Below, in pieces: positions 1 through 8,311 of a stretch of 63,325 bases of DNA (positions are counted from its first letter, which is position 1; each line of letters opens with the position of its first letter). Under the pieces are notes generated by a model. That model ran no database searches, had not been told where the DNA came from, and saw only the letters and a program-made list of their open reading frames with translations. The translations under genes were made by a program, and so were the position numbers. The stretch comes from Steroidobacteraceae bacterium (GTDB taxonomy: Bacteria; Pseudomonadota; Gammaproteobacteria; Steroidobacterales; Steroidobacteraceae), in NCBI GenBank assembly GCA_019634895.1, contig JAHCAM010000013.1, positions 1 through 63,325 of the forward strand, in the 5' to 3' direction.

Positions 1-62
1 GACTGGCCGGCGGCGGCGATCGATGAGGGCAGGTTGTAGGAGGTCCAGGTGATGGAATTCCC
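1..62. repeat. 62-bp perfect inverted repeat, left arm (Rhs sequence)
   Basis: Bases 1-62 are the exact reverse complement of 1211-1272. Identity stops abruptly at base 63 and may continue beyond the left edge. It lies inside YD-repeat coding sequence in both copies, pointing to duplication and inversion or gene conversion between two Rhs genes. Confidence 0.97.
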
Positions 63-98
63 GCGGTGGCAATTCATGTGACCGCTAGCGTCCAGCAT
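1..98 (-). pseudogene. Rhs/YD-repeat protein fragment, runs off the left edge
   Basis: Read on the minus strand, this stretch encodes an open YD-repeat segment (LDASGHMNCHRGNS, then ITWTSYNLPSS) that lines up with YDANGNMTSYKGNS of the Rhs protein on the plus strand at 854-2686. The frame has a stop about 30 bases upstream of the first ATG (98), so this copy lacks its usual long N-terminal part, or was joined here by a rearrangement. The downstream half is outside the window, so core and toxin tip cannot be judged. Position 1-62 is base-for-base identical to the other Rhs copy; beyond that only the protein is similar. Confidence 0.75.
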
Positions 99-141
99 GT
101 GCGGGGGCGCGCATGCTGCTCGACATCATCTTGCCAATTGG

Positions 142-170
142 GTGGGACCGCCGAACTCAGTTCGGCCCAC
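142..170. other. Interrupted hairpin over the stop codon of the 157-573 gene
   Basis: GCCGAA (149-154) pairs with TTCGGC (160-165), and outer GTGG/CCAC bases extend the stem past an unpaired bulge. The minus-strand stop codon of the membrane protein gene sits in the loop. No T-run follows on either strand, so a terminator role is weak. Confidence 0.35.
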
Positions 171-573
171 CACCAGACTGAATCTTCGCGACAATCATGA
201 ACGCCAGGAGCGGCAAGCCGACAAGCAGCATGTTTGCCGCAATGCGAAAGCCTGTATCGCTTTGCTCGTGTTCGGAAGGACTTCTCGGCAGTCGACCGTG
301 CGTCCTGACGAAGTGGCGATAAAGTAGATTTACACCGCCCCATTGAAGATACGGCGCCATCACCGCAACACCCATCGCATAACGTTCCGAGTGTGTAATG
401 GCAACCGCAACGGCGATCGATAGTGCGATCGGAAGCGAAAGAGCGACGTACCTCGCAAACTGGTCCGTCATGAGACGGTGCAAGAGACGTCCATCCAAGA
501 TAAACAGCATGGGCGCTGCCAGGAGGGCGAATTGAATCGCTGGGACCTTGAGCGCCAGGATGAAATTGTCCAC
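157..573 (-). CDS. Small hydrophobic membrane protein, unknown function
   Basis: About 138 residues with hydrophobic segments near residues 10-25, 40-58 and at the C-terminus (a run rich in L, A, F and I before KIQSGGGPN). It lies between two Rhs sequences that point away from each other. I prefer the GTG at 573, preceded by AGGCGG at a normal distance; the frame also allows a TTG at 612, but that one has no Shine-Dalgarno and would sit inside a dyad that looks regulatory. No family recognised. It could be an accessory or immunity protein of a lost Rhs toxin, but its position upstream of the left fragment does not demand that. Confidence 0.6.
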   Translation of the reverse strand: MDNFILALKVPAIQFALLAAPMLFILDGRLLHRLMTDQFARYVALSLPIALSIAVAVAITHSERYAMGVAVMAPYLQWGGVNLLYRHFVRTHGRLPRSPSEHEQSDTGFRIAANMLLVGLPLLAFMIVAKIQSGGGPN

Positions 574-614
574 AGCTACTGTCCGCCTGGGCGTTCGACG
601 CAAGGGAGTCAATA

Positions 615-643
615 TTTACTCAGTCATTGAGTAAAAATACTCA
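615..643. promoter_or_regulatory. Operator-like dyad with a third half-site
   Basis: TTTACTCA (615-622) and TGAGTAAA (628-635) form a perfect 8-bp inverted repeat around GTCAT; a further TACTCA follows at 638-643. It sits in an AT-rich pocket about 45 bp upstream of the GTG start of the minus-strand membrane protein gene and just before the truncated Rhs sequence. Dyads of this form are typical of TetR- or MarR-type operators; no such regulator is encoded nearby. Confidence 0.5.
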
Positions 644-682
644 CTAGCTGTGACAGAGACAACCGGCAACCGCCTGACATGA

Positions 683-2686
683 GTCTACCCGGAGTCCTGC
701 GCTTTCGACTCCCTGAAGCGGATCAAGGACTTCAATTCGCCCTACACGACCTTCTGGGAGCTGAATGCGCAGGACGAGCGCGGCCAGCTGATCGACGAGC
801 AGCTCGGCAACGGCGCGCGCATCATCACCGGCTTCGATGCACTGACCGGGCTGATGATCTATCGCCAGGCCGGCACCGCGGCGCCCTATACCAACCGCCA
901 GAATCTCGCCTTCGAGTGGGACCTGAACGGCAATCTCAAGAAGCGCATCGACGTCGGCCAGGCGAACCTGACCGAGGAGTTCTTCTACGATGCGCTGAAC
1001 CGGCTGGACTATTCGCAGCTGAACGGGGTCACCAATCTCGACCTGACGCTGGATGCGATCGGCAACATCACCGCCAAGACCAGCAGCACGGATCCGGCCG
1101 AGAACGTCGGCAGCTATACCTACCACGCGACCAAGAAGCACGCGGTGGTCTCGACCAGCAACGGCTGGAGCTTCGGCTACGACGCCAATGGCAACATGAC
1201 CTCCTACAAGGGGAATTCCATCACCTGGACCTCCTACAACCTGCCCTCATCGATCGCCGCCGCCGGCCAGTCCAGCCAGTTCTGGTACGGGCCCAACAGG
1301 AACCGCTGGAAGCAGCTGGCGAGCTACCCGAGCGGGAGCGAGACCACGATCTACGTGGGCGGGGTGCTGGAGAAGGTCACGGTGCCCACCGGGACCGCCT
1401 GGCGGCACTACGTCGGGGCCGGCAGCGCCAAGGTGGTCTATACCCGCTGGAGCACGGGGACGCAGGACACCAAATACCTGACCGCGGATCACCTGAACAG
1501 CAGCTCGGTGCTGATGGACTCTTCCGGGAATACGCTGGTCGGGATGAGTTTCGCGGCCTATGGGCGGCGGCGCGGGGCAACTTGGACCGGAGCGCCCTCC
1601 TCAGGGGACTGGACCCAGATCAACAACGCCACCCGCCACGGCTATACCGGCCATGAGCACCTGGACAACGTCAACCTGATCCACATGAACGGGCGGGTGT
1701 TCGAGCCGGTGCTGGGCAGGTTCCTCTCCGCCGATCCGTTCATGCCCGGTTCCCTCGGCTCGCAGGCGCCGAACCGCTACGCCTACGTCGGCAACCGGCC
1801 GCTCAGTCTCACGGATCCGAGCGGGTTTGCGCCACCGAAGCAGGGATTTACGCTCTATTCACCAATCAATGGCATGAGCTACGGCGAAATACTGAGCGGT
1901 TACGAGATTCTGAAGGAGATTGGCGACATCATGAGCGACATGATAGCCAAAGTCGGTACTGATCAGGTCCTTTCTGGCCTCGCTGCAAGTAATTCGTCAT
2001 TTGTCCGAAACCTAGCAAGTGGCATTTCCGGTTCTGGCAATCGAGACGCAGATCGAACAAACCGCGGCCGTGGCTACGCCGTAGATGTCGAATGCGGCGG
2101 CGAATACGTAGCATGTGCGGAAACTGGCTCACAGCCTACGTTGTGGACTTATGAGAATGTGCAGCCGAACATTACGAGTGCGTGGGTGCTTGGTGCGCAG
2201 TGGCTTACTGGGCTTGGGCAACGCCAACATGTATTTGGCCAGAACGATCCATTGACCGTTCAGTTGAGACAGCATGAATGGATACGGGAAACACGAAACT
2301 ATATTGCGGAGCAAATCGCAACCGGAGGTAGTCTATCAGGCAGCAGAAACTACTCCGTAGCCGGCGTAGAGGGTGTTTTCAAGTACATAAAGGACTATTC
2401 CACACTCCTGACGTTGGGAACTACCGGGAACATCGTTGTCACATACCTCGGAAGTTATAATCTTTATTACCATGTGACCGACATCAATGCAGATGGTACG
2501 GCTCGAGTAGATTTCTATGTCTGGAATGCCTCAACACTCAGTTCGGTCACTCATCTGCCAATACTGGGATATACGGAATGGTGGGCAGAGAATGTTTCCT
2601 CAGTATTCGCGGACTATAAGCAAGGACCAATGTCCCCAACGGAGCAGCACATTAGCTGGTCGGAAAACATTCCTTGGGGTCCATGA
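683..2686 (+). CDS. Rhs-family polymorphic toxin, 5'-truncated, with a distinct C-terminal tip
   Basis: The frame opens after a stop at 680-682; Rhs-like sequence begins at about 704 (FDSLKRIKDFNS) with no good start codon before the ATG at 854. This is therefore the 3' part of a much larger Rhs gene, since intact ones usually exceed 1200 codons. YD repeats (FEWDLNGNLKKR, FGYDANGNMTSY) are followed by the Rhs core near 1640-1830 (LIHMNGRVFEPVLGRFLSAD, NRYAYVGNRPLSLTDPSG). After DPSGF the base composition drops and an unrelated tail of about 285 residues begins, as expected of exchangeable Rhs toxin tips. I do not recognise the tip's activity. Its stop overlaps the start of a lipoprotein gene. 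It may be an expressed fragment or an orphan toxin module. Confidence 0.85.
   Translation, partial: VYPESCAFDSLKRIKDFNSPYTTFWELNAQDERGQLIDEQLGNGARIITGFDALTGLMIYRQAGTAAPYTNRQNLAFEWDLNGNLKKRIDVGQANLTEEFFYDALNRLDYSQLNGVTNLDLTLDAIGNITAKTSSTDPAENVGSYTYHATKKHAVVSTSNGWSFGYDANGNMTSYKGNSITWTSYNLPSSIAAAGQSSQFWYGPNRNRWKQLASYPSGSETTIYVGGVLEKVTVPTGTAWRHYVGAGSAKVVYTRWSTGTQDTKYLTADHLNSSSVLMDSSGNTLVGMSFAAYGRRRGATWTGAPSSGDWTQINNATRHGYTGHEHLDNVNLIHMNGRVFEPVLGRFLSADPFMPGSLGSQAPNRYAYVGNRPLSLTDPSGFAPPKQGFTLYSPINGMSYGEILSGYEILKEIGDIMSDMIAKVGTDQVLSGLAASNSSFVRNLASGISGSGNRDADRTNRGRGYAVDVECGGEYVACAETGSQPTLWTYENVQPNITSAWVLGAQWLTGLGQRQHVFGQNDPLTVQLRQHEWIRETRNYIAEQIATGGSLSGSRNYSVAGVEGVFKYIKDYSTLLTLGTTGNIVVTYLGSYNLYYHVTDINADGTARVDFYVWNASTLSSVTHLPILGYTEWWAENVSSVFADYKQGPMSPTEQHISWSENIPWGP
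1211..1272. repeat. 62-bp perfect inverted repeat, right arm
   Basis: Exact reverse complement of bases 1-62, inside the YD-repeat part of the plus-strand Rhs gene (encoding GNSITWTSYNLPSS and onward). Confidence 0.97.
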
Positions 2687-3108
2687 TGAGATACAAATGT
2701 TCGGTACCTAGTCTCGTCCTCACCATGCTCGGATTAGTTGCATGTGCGCAAGCACCAGACTATGAAGAAGTTGTGGGAGCGTGGTCTGGACCAAAAGGCG
2801 CCGAACTATACTTGCACGCAGATGGGACGTTTGTCGTCCGATCGCTTCCTCGCGATGGACTTTTCCCACCAGGTTTCCAACCCAATATTATCGACGGCTC
2901 CGGGACTTGGGCCCTGGAAATGGAATCTGGTTATTGGGCCGTCAGATTATCGTTCACACGAATCGCCCAACACAATGCAAGCGTGGCTGTTTCAATTTTG
3001 ATCGGTCGACAGAGTGATTGCATCTATCTTTATCAATGGGTCCGCGAGGAAGGCGGTCTCCGAAACAAGTTTCAACGAGCCGGCTCCGCTTGCAGCGAGC
3101 CAGGTTGA
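2683..3108 (+). CDS. Lipoprotein, probable immunity partner of the Rhs tip
   Basis: About 141 residues. The ATG at 2683 overlaps the Rhs stop codon (ATGA), so the two are likely translationally coupled; GGGG lies just upstream. The N-terminus is a lipoprotein signal ending in the lipobox LVAC, followed by AQAPDYEEVVGAWSG and a segment with the pattern of a small beta protein (ELYLHADGTFVVRS). Two cysteines near the C-terminus could form a disulfide. A cognate gene directly after a toxin tip is the usual place for immunity, and a periplasm-facing lipoprotein suggests the toxin works in the periplasm or on the envelope. Codon use is as AT-rich as the toxin tip. The family is not recognised. Confidence 0.72.
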   Translation: MMRYKCSVPSLVLTMLGLVACAQAPDYEEVVGAWSGPKGAELYLHADGTFVVRSLPRDGLFPPGFQPNIIDGSGTWALEMESGYWAVRLSFTRIAQHNASVAVSILIGRQSDCIYLYQWVREEGGLRNKFQRAGSACSEPG

Positions 3109-3326
3109 CCCGTACCGAGGAACGTGTGCGGTGAACTTGCGCGGCAGATCATTCGAGTCAATGCTTCCTAAAGCGCCGATTCTCGATCCGGACCCGGCGT
3201 CCTGGTCTGGAGAGAATGCCCGCGAGGTGAGCTATCGACTTGTTCTTGACGCGCACGACAAGGGCACCGTTCGAGAGACGCGTGAACATGATGCGATCTC
3301 GCTGCTCCTTCCTCATGGCCAGCCTC
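3109..3326. other. Gap between the Rhs island and the fumarase gene; nothing recognised
   Basis: About 220 bp. Short open frames exist on both strands but none shows a ribosome site or a family I know. This is where island-like composition gives way to the GC-rich backbone. I see no tRNA end or direct repeat that would mark an attachment site. Confidence 0.5.
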
Positions 3327-4865
3327 TCACGCCAGGCGCACGGGGATTGCGCCAATTCTTATCCTCTCCGCCCAGATTCTCGGCCCCGTCTCATGCACCG
3401 ACTCCCCGCGTGAGTCCACCGCGACGGTGACCGGCATGTCCTTGACCTCGAACTCGTAGATCGCCTCCATGCCGAGGTCCTCGAACGCGACCACGCGCGC
3501 CTTGCGGATGGCCTTGGAGACGAGGTACGCGGCGCCGCCGATGGCGATGAGGTACGCGGCCTGGTGCTTGCGGATCGCCTCGATCGCGACCGGCCCGCGC
3601 TCGGCCTTGCCGATCATCGCGTAGAGGCCGGTCTTCTCCAGCATGAAGTCGGTGAACTTGTCCATGCGCGTCGCGGTCGTCGGCCCCGCGGGGCCGACGG
3701 CCTCGCCGCGCACCGCGTCCACCGGCCCGACGTAGTAGATCACGCGGCCTTTCAGGTCGACGCCCTCCGGCAGGCCCTGACCGGACTTGATCAGGTCGGC
3801 GAGCCGCTTGTGCGCCGCGTCGCGCCCGGTGAGCATCCGGCCGGACAGCAGCAGCGTCTGCCCGGGCTTCCACGACGCCACTTCCTCGCGCGTGAGGGTG
3901 TCCAGGTTCACGCGCCTCGAGGTCTTCACGTCCGGCGCCCAGTGCACGTCGGGCCAGGCCGACAGCGGCGGCGGCTCGCAGTAGGCCGGGCCCGAGCCGT
4001 CGAGCACGAAATGCGCGTGCCGCGTCGCCGCGCAGTTGGGGATCATCGCCACGGGCTTGGACGCTGCGTGGGTCGGGAACATCGCGATCTTCACGTCCAG
4101 CACGGTGGTGAGGCCGCCCAGCCCCTGGGCACCGATGCCCAGCGCGTTGACCTTCTCGTAGAGTTCGATGCGCAACGCTTCGACCTTGTTCGACGGCCCG
4201 CGGGCGAGCAGGTCGAGCATGTCGATCGGCTGCATCAGCGCCTCCTTCGCAAGCACCATCGCCTTGTCGGCGGTGCCGCCGACGCCGATGCCGAGCATGC
4301 CGGGCGGGCACCAGCCGGCGCCCATGTGCGGCACCGTCTCGAGCACCCAGTCGACGATGGAATCGGAGGGATTCAGCATCGCCAGCATGGACTTGTTCTC
4401 GGAGCCGCCGCCCTTGGCGGCGACCGTGACTTCCACGCGGTTGCCGGGCACCAGCTCGACGTGCACGACCGCGGGCGCGTTGTCGCCGGTGTTCTTGCGG
4501 GTGAACAGCGGGTCGGCGACGATCGAGGGCCGCAGCCGGTTGCCCTCGTCCATGTAGCCGCGGCGCACGCCTTCGTCGACGAGCTCCTGCAGGCTGCGGT
4601 GCGTGTCCCAGCGCACGTCCATGCCGGCCTTGATGAAGACGTTGACGATGCCGGTGTCCTGGCAGATCGGGCGGTGGCCCTCGGCGCACAGGCGCGAATT
4701 CGTGAGGATCTGGGCGATGGCGTCCTTCGCGGCGGGCGACTGCTCGCGCTCGTACGCGCGGCCGAGGTGCGCGATGTAGTCGGCGGGATGGTAGTAGGAA
4801 ATGAACTGCAGCGCGTCGGCGACGCTCTGCACGAAATCGGCTTCGCGGATCACCGGGGCCGCCAT
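3327..4865 (-). CDS. fumA: Fumarate hydratase, class I (iron-sulfur, single chain)
   Basis: Interconverts fumarate and malate in the citric acid cycle. The 512 residues cover both the N-terminal (alpha) and C-terminal (beta) regions in one chain, the usual class I length. The three expected [4Fe-4S] ligand cysteines are visible: C68 in ICQDTG, C186 in GWCPPG and C278 in NCAATRH, with family-like spacing. KGGGSENKS (151-159) is the conserved substrate loop. It is transcribed in the same direction as the oxidase genes upstream, only 12 bp from the subunit IV stop's side. The oxygen-sensitive type of fumarase is found here, with no class II (FumC) gene in the window. Confidence 0.95.
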   Translation of the reverse strand: MAAPVIREADFVQSVADALQFISYYHPADYIAHLGRAYEREQSPAAKDAIAQILTNSRLCAEGHRPICQDTGIVNVFIKAGMDVRWDTHRSLQELVDEGVRRGYMDEGNRLRPSIVADPLFTRKNTGDNAPAVVHVELVPGNRVEVTVAAKGGGSENKSMLAMLNPSDSIVDWVLETVPHMGAGWCPPGMLGIGVGGTADKAMVLAKEALMQPIDMLDLLARGPSNKVEALRIELYEKVNALGIGAQGLGGLTTVLDVKIAMFPTHAASKPVAMIPNCAATRHAHFVLDGSGPAYCEPPPLSAWPDVHWAPDVKTSRRVNLDTLTREEVASWKPGQTLLLSGRMLTGRDAAHKRLADLIKSGQGLPEGVDLKGRVIYYVGPVDAVRGEAVGPAGPTTATRMDKFTDFMLEKTGLYAMIGKAERGPVAIEAIRKHQAAYLIAIGGAAYLVSKAIRKARVVAFEDLGMEAIYEFEVKDMPVTVAVDSRGESVHETGPRIWAERIRIGAIPVRLA

Positions 4866-4877
4866 GGCCCCATCATA

Positions 4878-5201
4878 TCACCGCAGGAAGGCCGCCCCGC
4901 GGGTCAGGAAGGTGTAGTCGCCCTCGATCGCCATGAAGGCGATCAGCACCAGCAGGCACAGCGGCGGCACCAGGATCGCGAGCTTGAGCGCGAGACGCTC
5001 CCAGGCCATGTGCATGAAGATCGCGACGATGAAACCGGCCTTCAGCAGCATGAAGACGATGATCAGCGACCAGCGCAGGTAACCCTGCACATGGTAGTAG
5101 TCCACCATGTACGAGAAGGTGCTGAGCACGAACAGCAGCACCCAGATCCACAGGTAGATCGTGAGCGGGTGCTGCTGGCCTTCTTTGGCGTGGTCGCTCA
5201 T
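4878..5201 (-). CDS. Cytochrome c oxidase subunit IV
   Basis: 107 residues with three predicted membrane helices (about 14-34, 42-64 and 73-92) and the AIFMHMAWERL stretch seen in bacterial subunit IV proteins (COX4_pro type). It is the last gene of the oxidase cluster and lies 6 bp after the subunit III gene. Its role is thought to be assembly or stability of the complex; it carries no metal ligands. Confidence 0.88.
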   Translation of the reverse strand: MSDHAKEGQQHPLTIYLWIWVLLFVLSTFSYMVDYYHVQGYLRWSLIIVFMLLKAGFIVAIFMHMAWERLALKLAILVPPLCLLVLIAFMAIEGDYTFLTRGAAFLR

Positions 5202-5207
5202 GGGGCC

Positions 5208-5882
5208 CTACCAGAGATAGAAGAACGCGAAGATGAACACCCAGACGAGGTCCACGAAGTGCCAGTACAGGCCCGCGACCTCGACGGTCTCGTAGCTGCC
5301 GCGCTTGTCGTAGAAGCCGCTGTGCACGCGCCTGGCAGTGACCAGCAGGTAGATGACGCCCGCGGTCACGTGGCAGCCGTGGAAGCCGGTGATCATGAAG
5401 AACGAGGCGCCGAACTGCGGCGCGCCCCAGGGATTCTCCCAGGGCCGCACGCCGTCCATGATCAGCTTGGTCCACTCGAAGGCCTGCATGCCGACGAACA
5501 TGGCGCCGAGCGCGGCGGTCGCGACCAGCAGCATCACCGTGCGGCGCCTGTCGCGGCGGTAGCCGTAGTTCACGGCCAGTGCCATGGTGCCGCTCGAGGT
5601 GATCAGCACGAAGGTCATGATCGCGATCAGGATCATCGGGATGTCCTGACCGAACATGTGCAGCGCGAACACCTCGCTCGGGTACGGCCACGGCTCGGTC
5701 GTGGAAATCCGCACGTTCATGTAGGCCGTGAGGAAGCAGGTGAAGATGAAGGTGTCGGAGAGCAGGAAGATCCACATCATCGCCTTGCCCCAGGGCACGG
5801 GGAAGGCCTGCTTGTCGGCGGCGAAATCCCCGACCACCTGCTGCAGCGGGCTCAGGGCGGCGGCTTGGGCATCGTGGGCCAT
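5208..5882 (-). CDS. ctaE: Cytochrome c oxidase subunit III (second of two)
   Basis: 224 residues. A typical subunit III: membrane helices from WIFLLSDTFIFTCFLTAY onward, FHGCHVTAGVIY (the conserved helix with two His) and the C-terminal LYWHFVDLVWVFIFAFFYLW. Subunit III supports proton uptake and stability of subunit I. It is preceded at 15 bp by another III-type gene, so the cluster carries two paralogues side by side. Confidence 0.93.
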   Translation of the reverse strand: MAHDAQAAALSPLQQVVGDFAADKQAFPVPWGKAMMWIFLLSDTFIFTCFLTAYMNVRISTTEPWPYPSEVFALHMFGQDIPMILIAIMTFVLITSSGTMALAVNYGYRRDRRRTVMLLVATAALGAMFVGMQAFEWTKLIMDGVRPWENPWGAPQFGASFFMITGFHGCHVTAGVIYLLVTARRVHSGFYDKRGSYETVEVAGLYWHFVDLVWVFIFAFFYLW

Positions 5883-5897
5883 CGGTGGAGCTTCCTC

Positions 5898-6554
5898 TTA
5901 CAGGAACAGCAGCACGCCGAACACGGCGAGCCAGACCAGCAGCAGGAAATGCCAGTAGGTGGCGCACAGCGACAGGCTCTGGCGCAGGTCGATGATCTCG
6001 GCGCCGGCGCCGAAGCGCCTCGCGGTGCGGGCGAGCACGTAGAGGCCGCCGATGAGGTGCAGTCCGTGCACGGTCGTCAGCACGTAGAAGAACGCGATCG
6101 CAGGGCTGCCCTGCAGGAAGTAGAGCGAAGGGCCGACCGCCTGCCAGGTCATCACCTGGCCCGCGAGGAAGCCGAGCGTGAGCAGGCCGCCGGCCAGCAG
6201 CGCATTGCGGGAAGCCTCGCGCCGGCCGCGCGAGGCGAGGCTGCTCGCGAACTGCATGGCCACGCTCGCGCCCAGCAGCACCAGCGTGTTGTACCAGGCG
6301 AGGTTCGGGATCGTGAGGTGACACCAGCCGAGGCCGTGGTGCATGCGCATCGCGTAGGCGGAGATGAACAGGCTGAACAGCGAAGTCACCACGGCCATGA
6401 ACACCCACAGGCCGATGCGCGCGGGCGGCCACTTGAAGGCGCCGACGTCGCCCGCCGTCTCGCCCTGCCACGGCTTCGCCGTGAGCCGGCTCGCGACCAC
6501 GAACCAGACCAGGACGCCGGTGGCCAGCGCGATGAAGATCGCGGTGTTGCTCAA
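5898..6554 (-). CDS. Cytochrome c oxidase subunit III-like protein (first of two)
   Basis: 218 residues with about seven hydrophobic segments. The C-terminal part keeps the subunit III pattern: FYVLTTVHGLHLIGGLYVLA and ATYWHFLLLVWLAVFGVLLF. The N-terminal part has one helix before WPPARIGLWVFMAVVTSLFSLF and is more diverged. It overlaps subunit I by 4 bp (ATGA), so it is translated with the oxidase. Whether both III proteins enter the same complex cannot be told from sequence. Confidence 0.88.
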   Translation of the reverse strand: MSNTAIFIALATGVLVWFVVASRLTAKPWQGETAGDVGAFKWPPARIGLWVFMAVVTSLFSLFISAYAMRMHHGLGWCHLTIPNLAWYNTLVLLGASVAMQFASSLASRGRREASRNALLAGGLLTLGFLAGQVMTWQAVGPSLYFLQGSPAIAFFYVLTTVHGLHLIGGLYVLARTARRFGAGAEIIDLRQSLSLCATYWHFLLLVWLAVFGVLLFL

Positions 6555-8311
6555 TGCTTCTTACCGTGGTCGCGGCCGGCGCCGAGCTTCGGGTCCACCG
6601 GCACGTTCTGCGGGATGAAGTCATCCGGCGCGCCGGGCACGCTGTAGTCGTAGGCCCAGCGGTGCACCTCGGGCAGCCGCGGCCCCCAGTTGCCGTGCTT
6701 CGGCGGCGTGTCCGGCGTCTGCCACTCGAGCGTGGTGGCCTTCCAGGGGTTCGGCGGCGCCTTCGCGCCCTTCCTGAGGCTCGCGATCATGTTGTAGAGG
6801 AAGATGACCACCGAGCCGGCGACCACCAGCGCCGCGATCGTGATGGCGGCATTCACCGTGTGCACGGACTGCGGCAGGAACTCGGTGTCGCCGAGGGCGT
6901 AGTAACGGCGCGGCACGCCGAGGATGCCCAGGTAGTGCATCGGCAGGTAGATCGCGTAGGTGCCGAGGAAGGTCAGCCAGAAGTGCACCTTGCCGAGCGT
7001 CTCGTCGTACATGCGCCCGGTGATCTTCGGGTACCAGTGGTAGATCGCGCCGAACACCACCAGGATGGGCGACACGCCCATGACCATGTGGAAGTGGCCG
7101 ACCACGAAGTAGGTGTCGGACAGCGGCAGGTCCACGGTCACGTTGCCGAGGAACAGGCCGGTCAGGCCGCCGTGGATGAAGGTGAAGATGAAGCCGATCG
7201 CGAACAGCATCGGCACGGTCAGGTGGATGTCGCCCTTCCACAGCGTCAGCACCCAGTTGTAGACCTTGATCGCGGTCGGCACGGCGATGATCAGCGTGGT
7301 GGTCGCGAAGAAGAACCCGAAGTAGGGGTTCATGCCGGACACGTACATGTGGTGCGCCCACACCACGAACGACAGGCCGCCGATCGCGAGGATGGCCCAG
7401 ACCATCATGCGGTAGCCGAAGATGTTCTTGCGCGCGTGCGTCGAGAGCAGGTCGGAGACGATGCCGAAGGCGGGCAGCGCGACGATGTACACCTCCGGGT
7501 GGCCGAAGAACCAGAACAGGTGCTGGAACAGCAGCGGGCTGCCGCCGTCGTGCGCCGGGCCCTCGCCCATGGAGTTCAGCGCCGGCATGAAGAAGCTGGT
7601 GCCGAGCGTGCCGTCGAGCGTCATCATGATCGCGGAGACGAACAGGGCAGGGAACGCGAGCAGGCCGAGGATCGTCGCCATGAAGATGCCCCAGACCGAG
7701 AGCGGCATGCGCATCAGCGTCATGCCCCTGCAGCGGGCCTGCAGCACCGTGGTGACGTAGTTGAGGCCGCCCATGGTGAAGGCGACGATGAAGATGCCGA
7801 GCGAGACCAGCATCAGGATGATGCCCCAGCCGGATCCCGGCGTGCCGGGCAGCACCGCCTGCGGCGGATAGAGCGTCCAGCCGGCGCCGGTCGGGCCGCC
7901 GGGCACGAAGAAGCTCGCGAGCAGCACGACGACGGCCAGCAGGTACACCCAGAAGCTCAGCATGTTCATGTACGGGAACACCATGTCCCGCGCGCCGCAC
8001 ATCAGCGGGATCAGGTAGTTGCCGAAGCCGCCGAGGAACAGCGCGGTCAGCAGGTAGATCACCATGATCATGCCGTGCATGGTGATGAACTGGTAATAGC
8101 TGTTCGGGTCGACGAAGTGGAACTGGTCCGGGAAGCCGAGCTGCAGGCGCATCAGGCCCGACAGCACCAGCGCGATGAGGCCGACGAAGATCGCGACGAT
8201 GGAATACTGGATCGCGATGACCTTGTGGTCCTGGCTCCAGATGTACTTCTCGATGAAGGTGTGCGGATCGTGGATCGGGGCGTCACGATCGGCGATTGCC
8301 ACGTAAGCCAT
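6551..8311 (-). CDS. ctaD: Cytochrome c oxidase subunit I (heme-copper, A-type)
   Basis: 586 residues, the catalytic subunit that reduces oxygen to water and pumps protons. Ligands are visible: H79 (MHGM) for the low-spin heme; H271 and Y275 in GHPEVY plus H320 and H321 (AHHMYVSG) for CuB; and the HFHMVMG helix for the heme irons. The E of HPEVY, D109 in CGARDM and K349 in TAIKVY match the D- and K-channel pattern of A-type oxidases. It overlaps the subunit II stop by one base and the first subunit III gene by 4 bp. Confidence 0.97.
   Translation of the reverse strand: MAYVAIADRDAPIHDPHTFIEKYIWSQDHKVIAIQYSIVAIFVGLIALVLSGLMRLQLGFPDQFHFVDPNSYYQFITMHGMIMVIYLLTALFLGGFGNYLIPLMCGARDMVFPYMNMLSFWVYLLAVVVLLASFFVPGGPTGAGWTLYPPQAVLPGTPGSGWGIILMLVSLGIFIVAFTMGGLNYVTTVLQARCRGMTLMRMPLSVWGIFMATILGLLAFPALFVSAIMMTLDGTLGTSFFMPALNSMGEGPAHDGGSPLLFQHLFWFFGHPEVYIVALPAFGIVSDLLSTHARKNIFGYRMMVWAILAIGGLSFVVWAHHMYVSGMNPYFGFFFATTTLIIAVPTAIKVYNWVLTLWKGDIHLTVPMLFAIGFIFTFIHGGLTGLFLGNVTVDLPLSDTYFVVGHFHMVMGVSPILVVFGAIYHWYPKITGRMYDETLGKVHFWLTFLGTYAIYLPMHYLGILGVPRRYYALGDTEFLPQSVHTVNAAITIAALVVAGSVVIFLYNMIASLRKGAKAPPNPWKATTLEWQTPDTPPKHGNWGPRLPEVHRWAYDYSVPGAPDDFIPQNVPVDPKLGAGRDHGKKH

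Noticed and set aside
142..170. Hairpin taken as a rho-independent terminator
   Set aside because: The stem is short and interrupted and no T-run follows.
679..1656. Plus-strand open frame of 325 codons at the start of the Rhs gene
   Set aside because: It is in another frame from the Rhs protein; its arginine-rich product is a shadow.
3158..3355. 65-codon minus-strand frame between the lipoprotein and fumA genes
   Set aside because: It overlaps the end of fumA and has no ribosome site or similarity I recognise.
3564..6647. Large plus-strand open frame of over 1000 codons opposite fumA and cox genes
   Set aside because: It is antisense to well-identified genes, rich in H, R, E and Q as GC-rich shadows are, and has no motif. 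The same applies to the long frames at 6554-8374, 8296-10428, 20366-22762, 27107-30232, 30819-33638 and 54389-57364.
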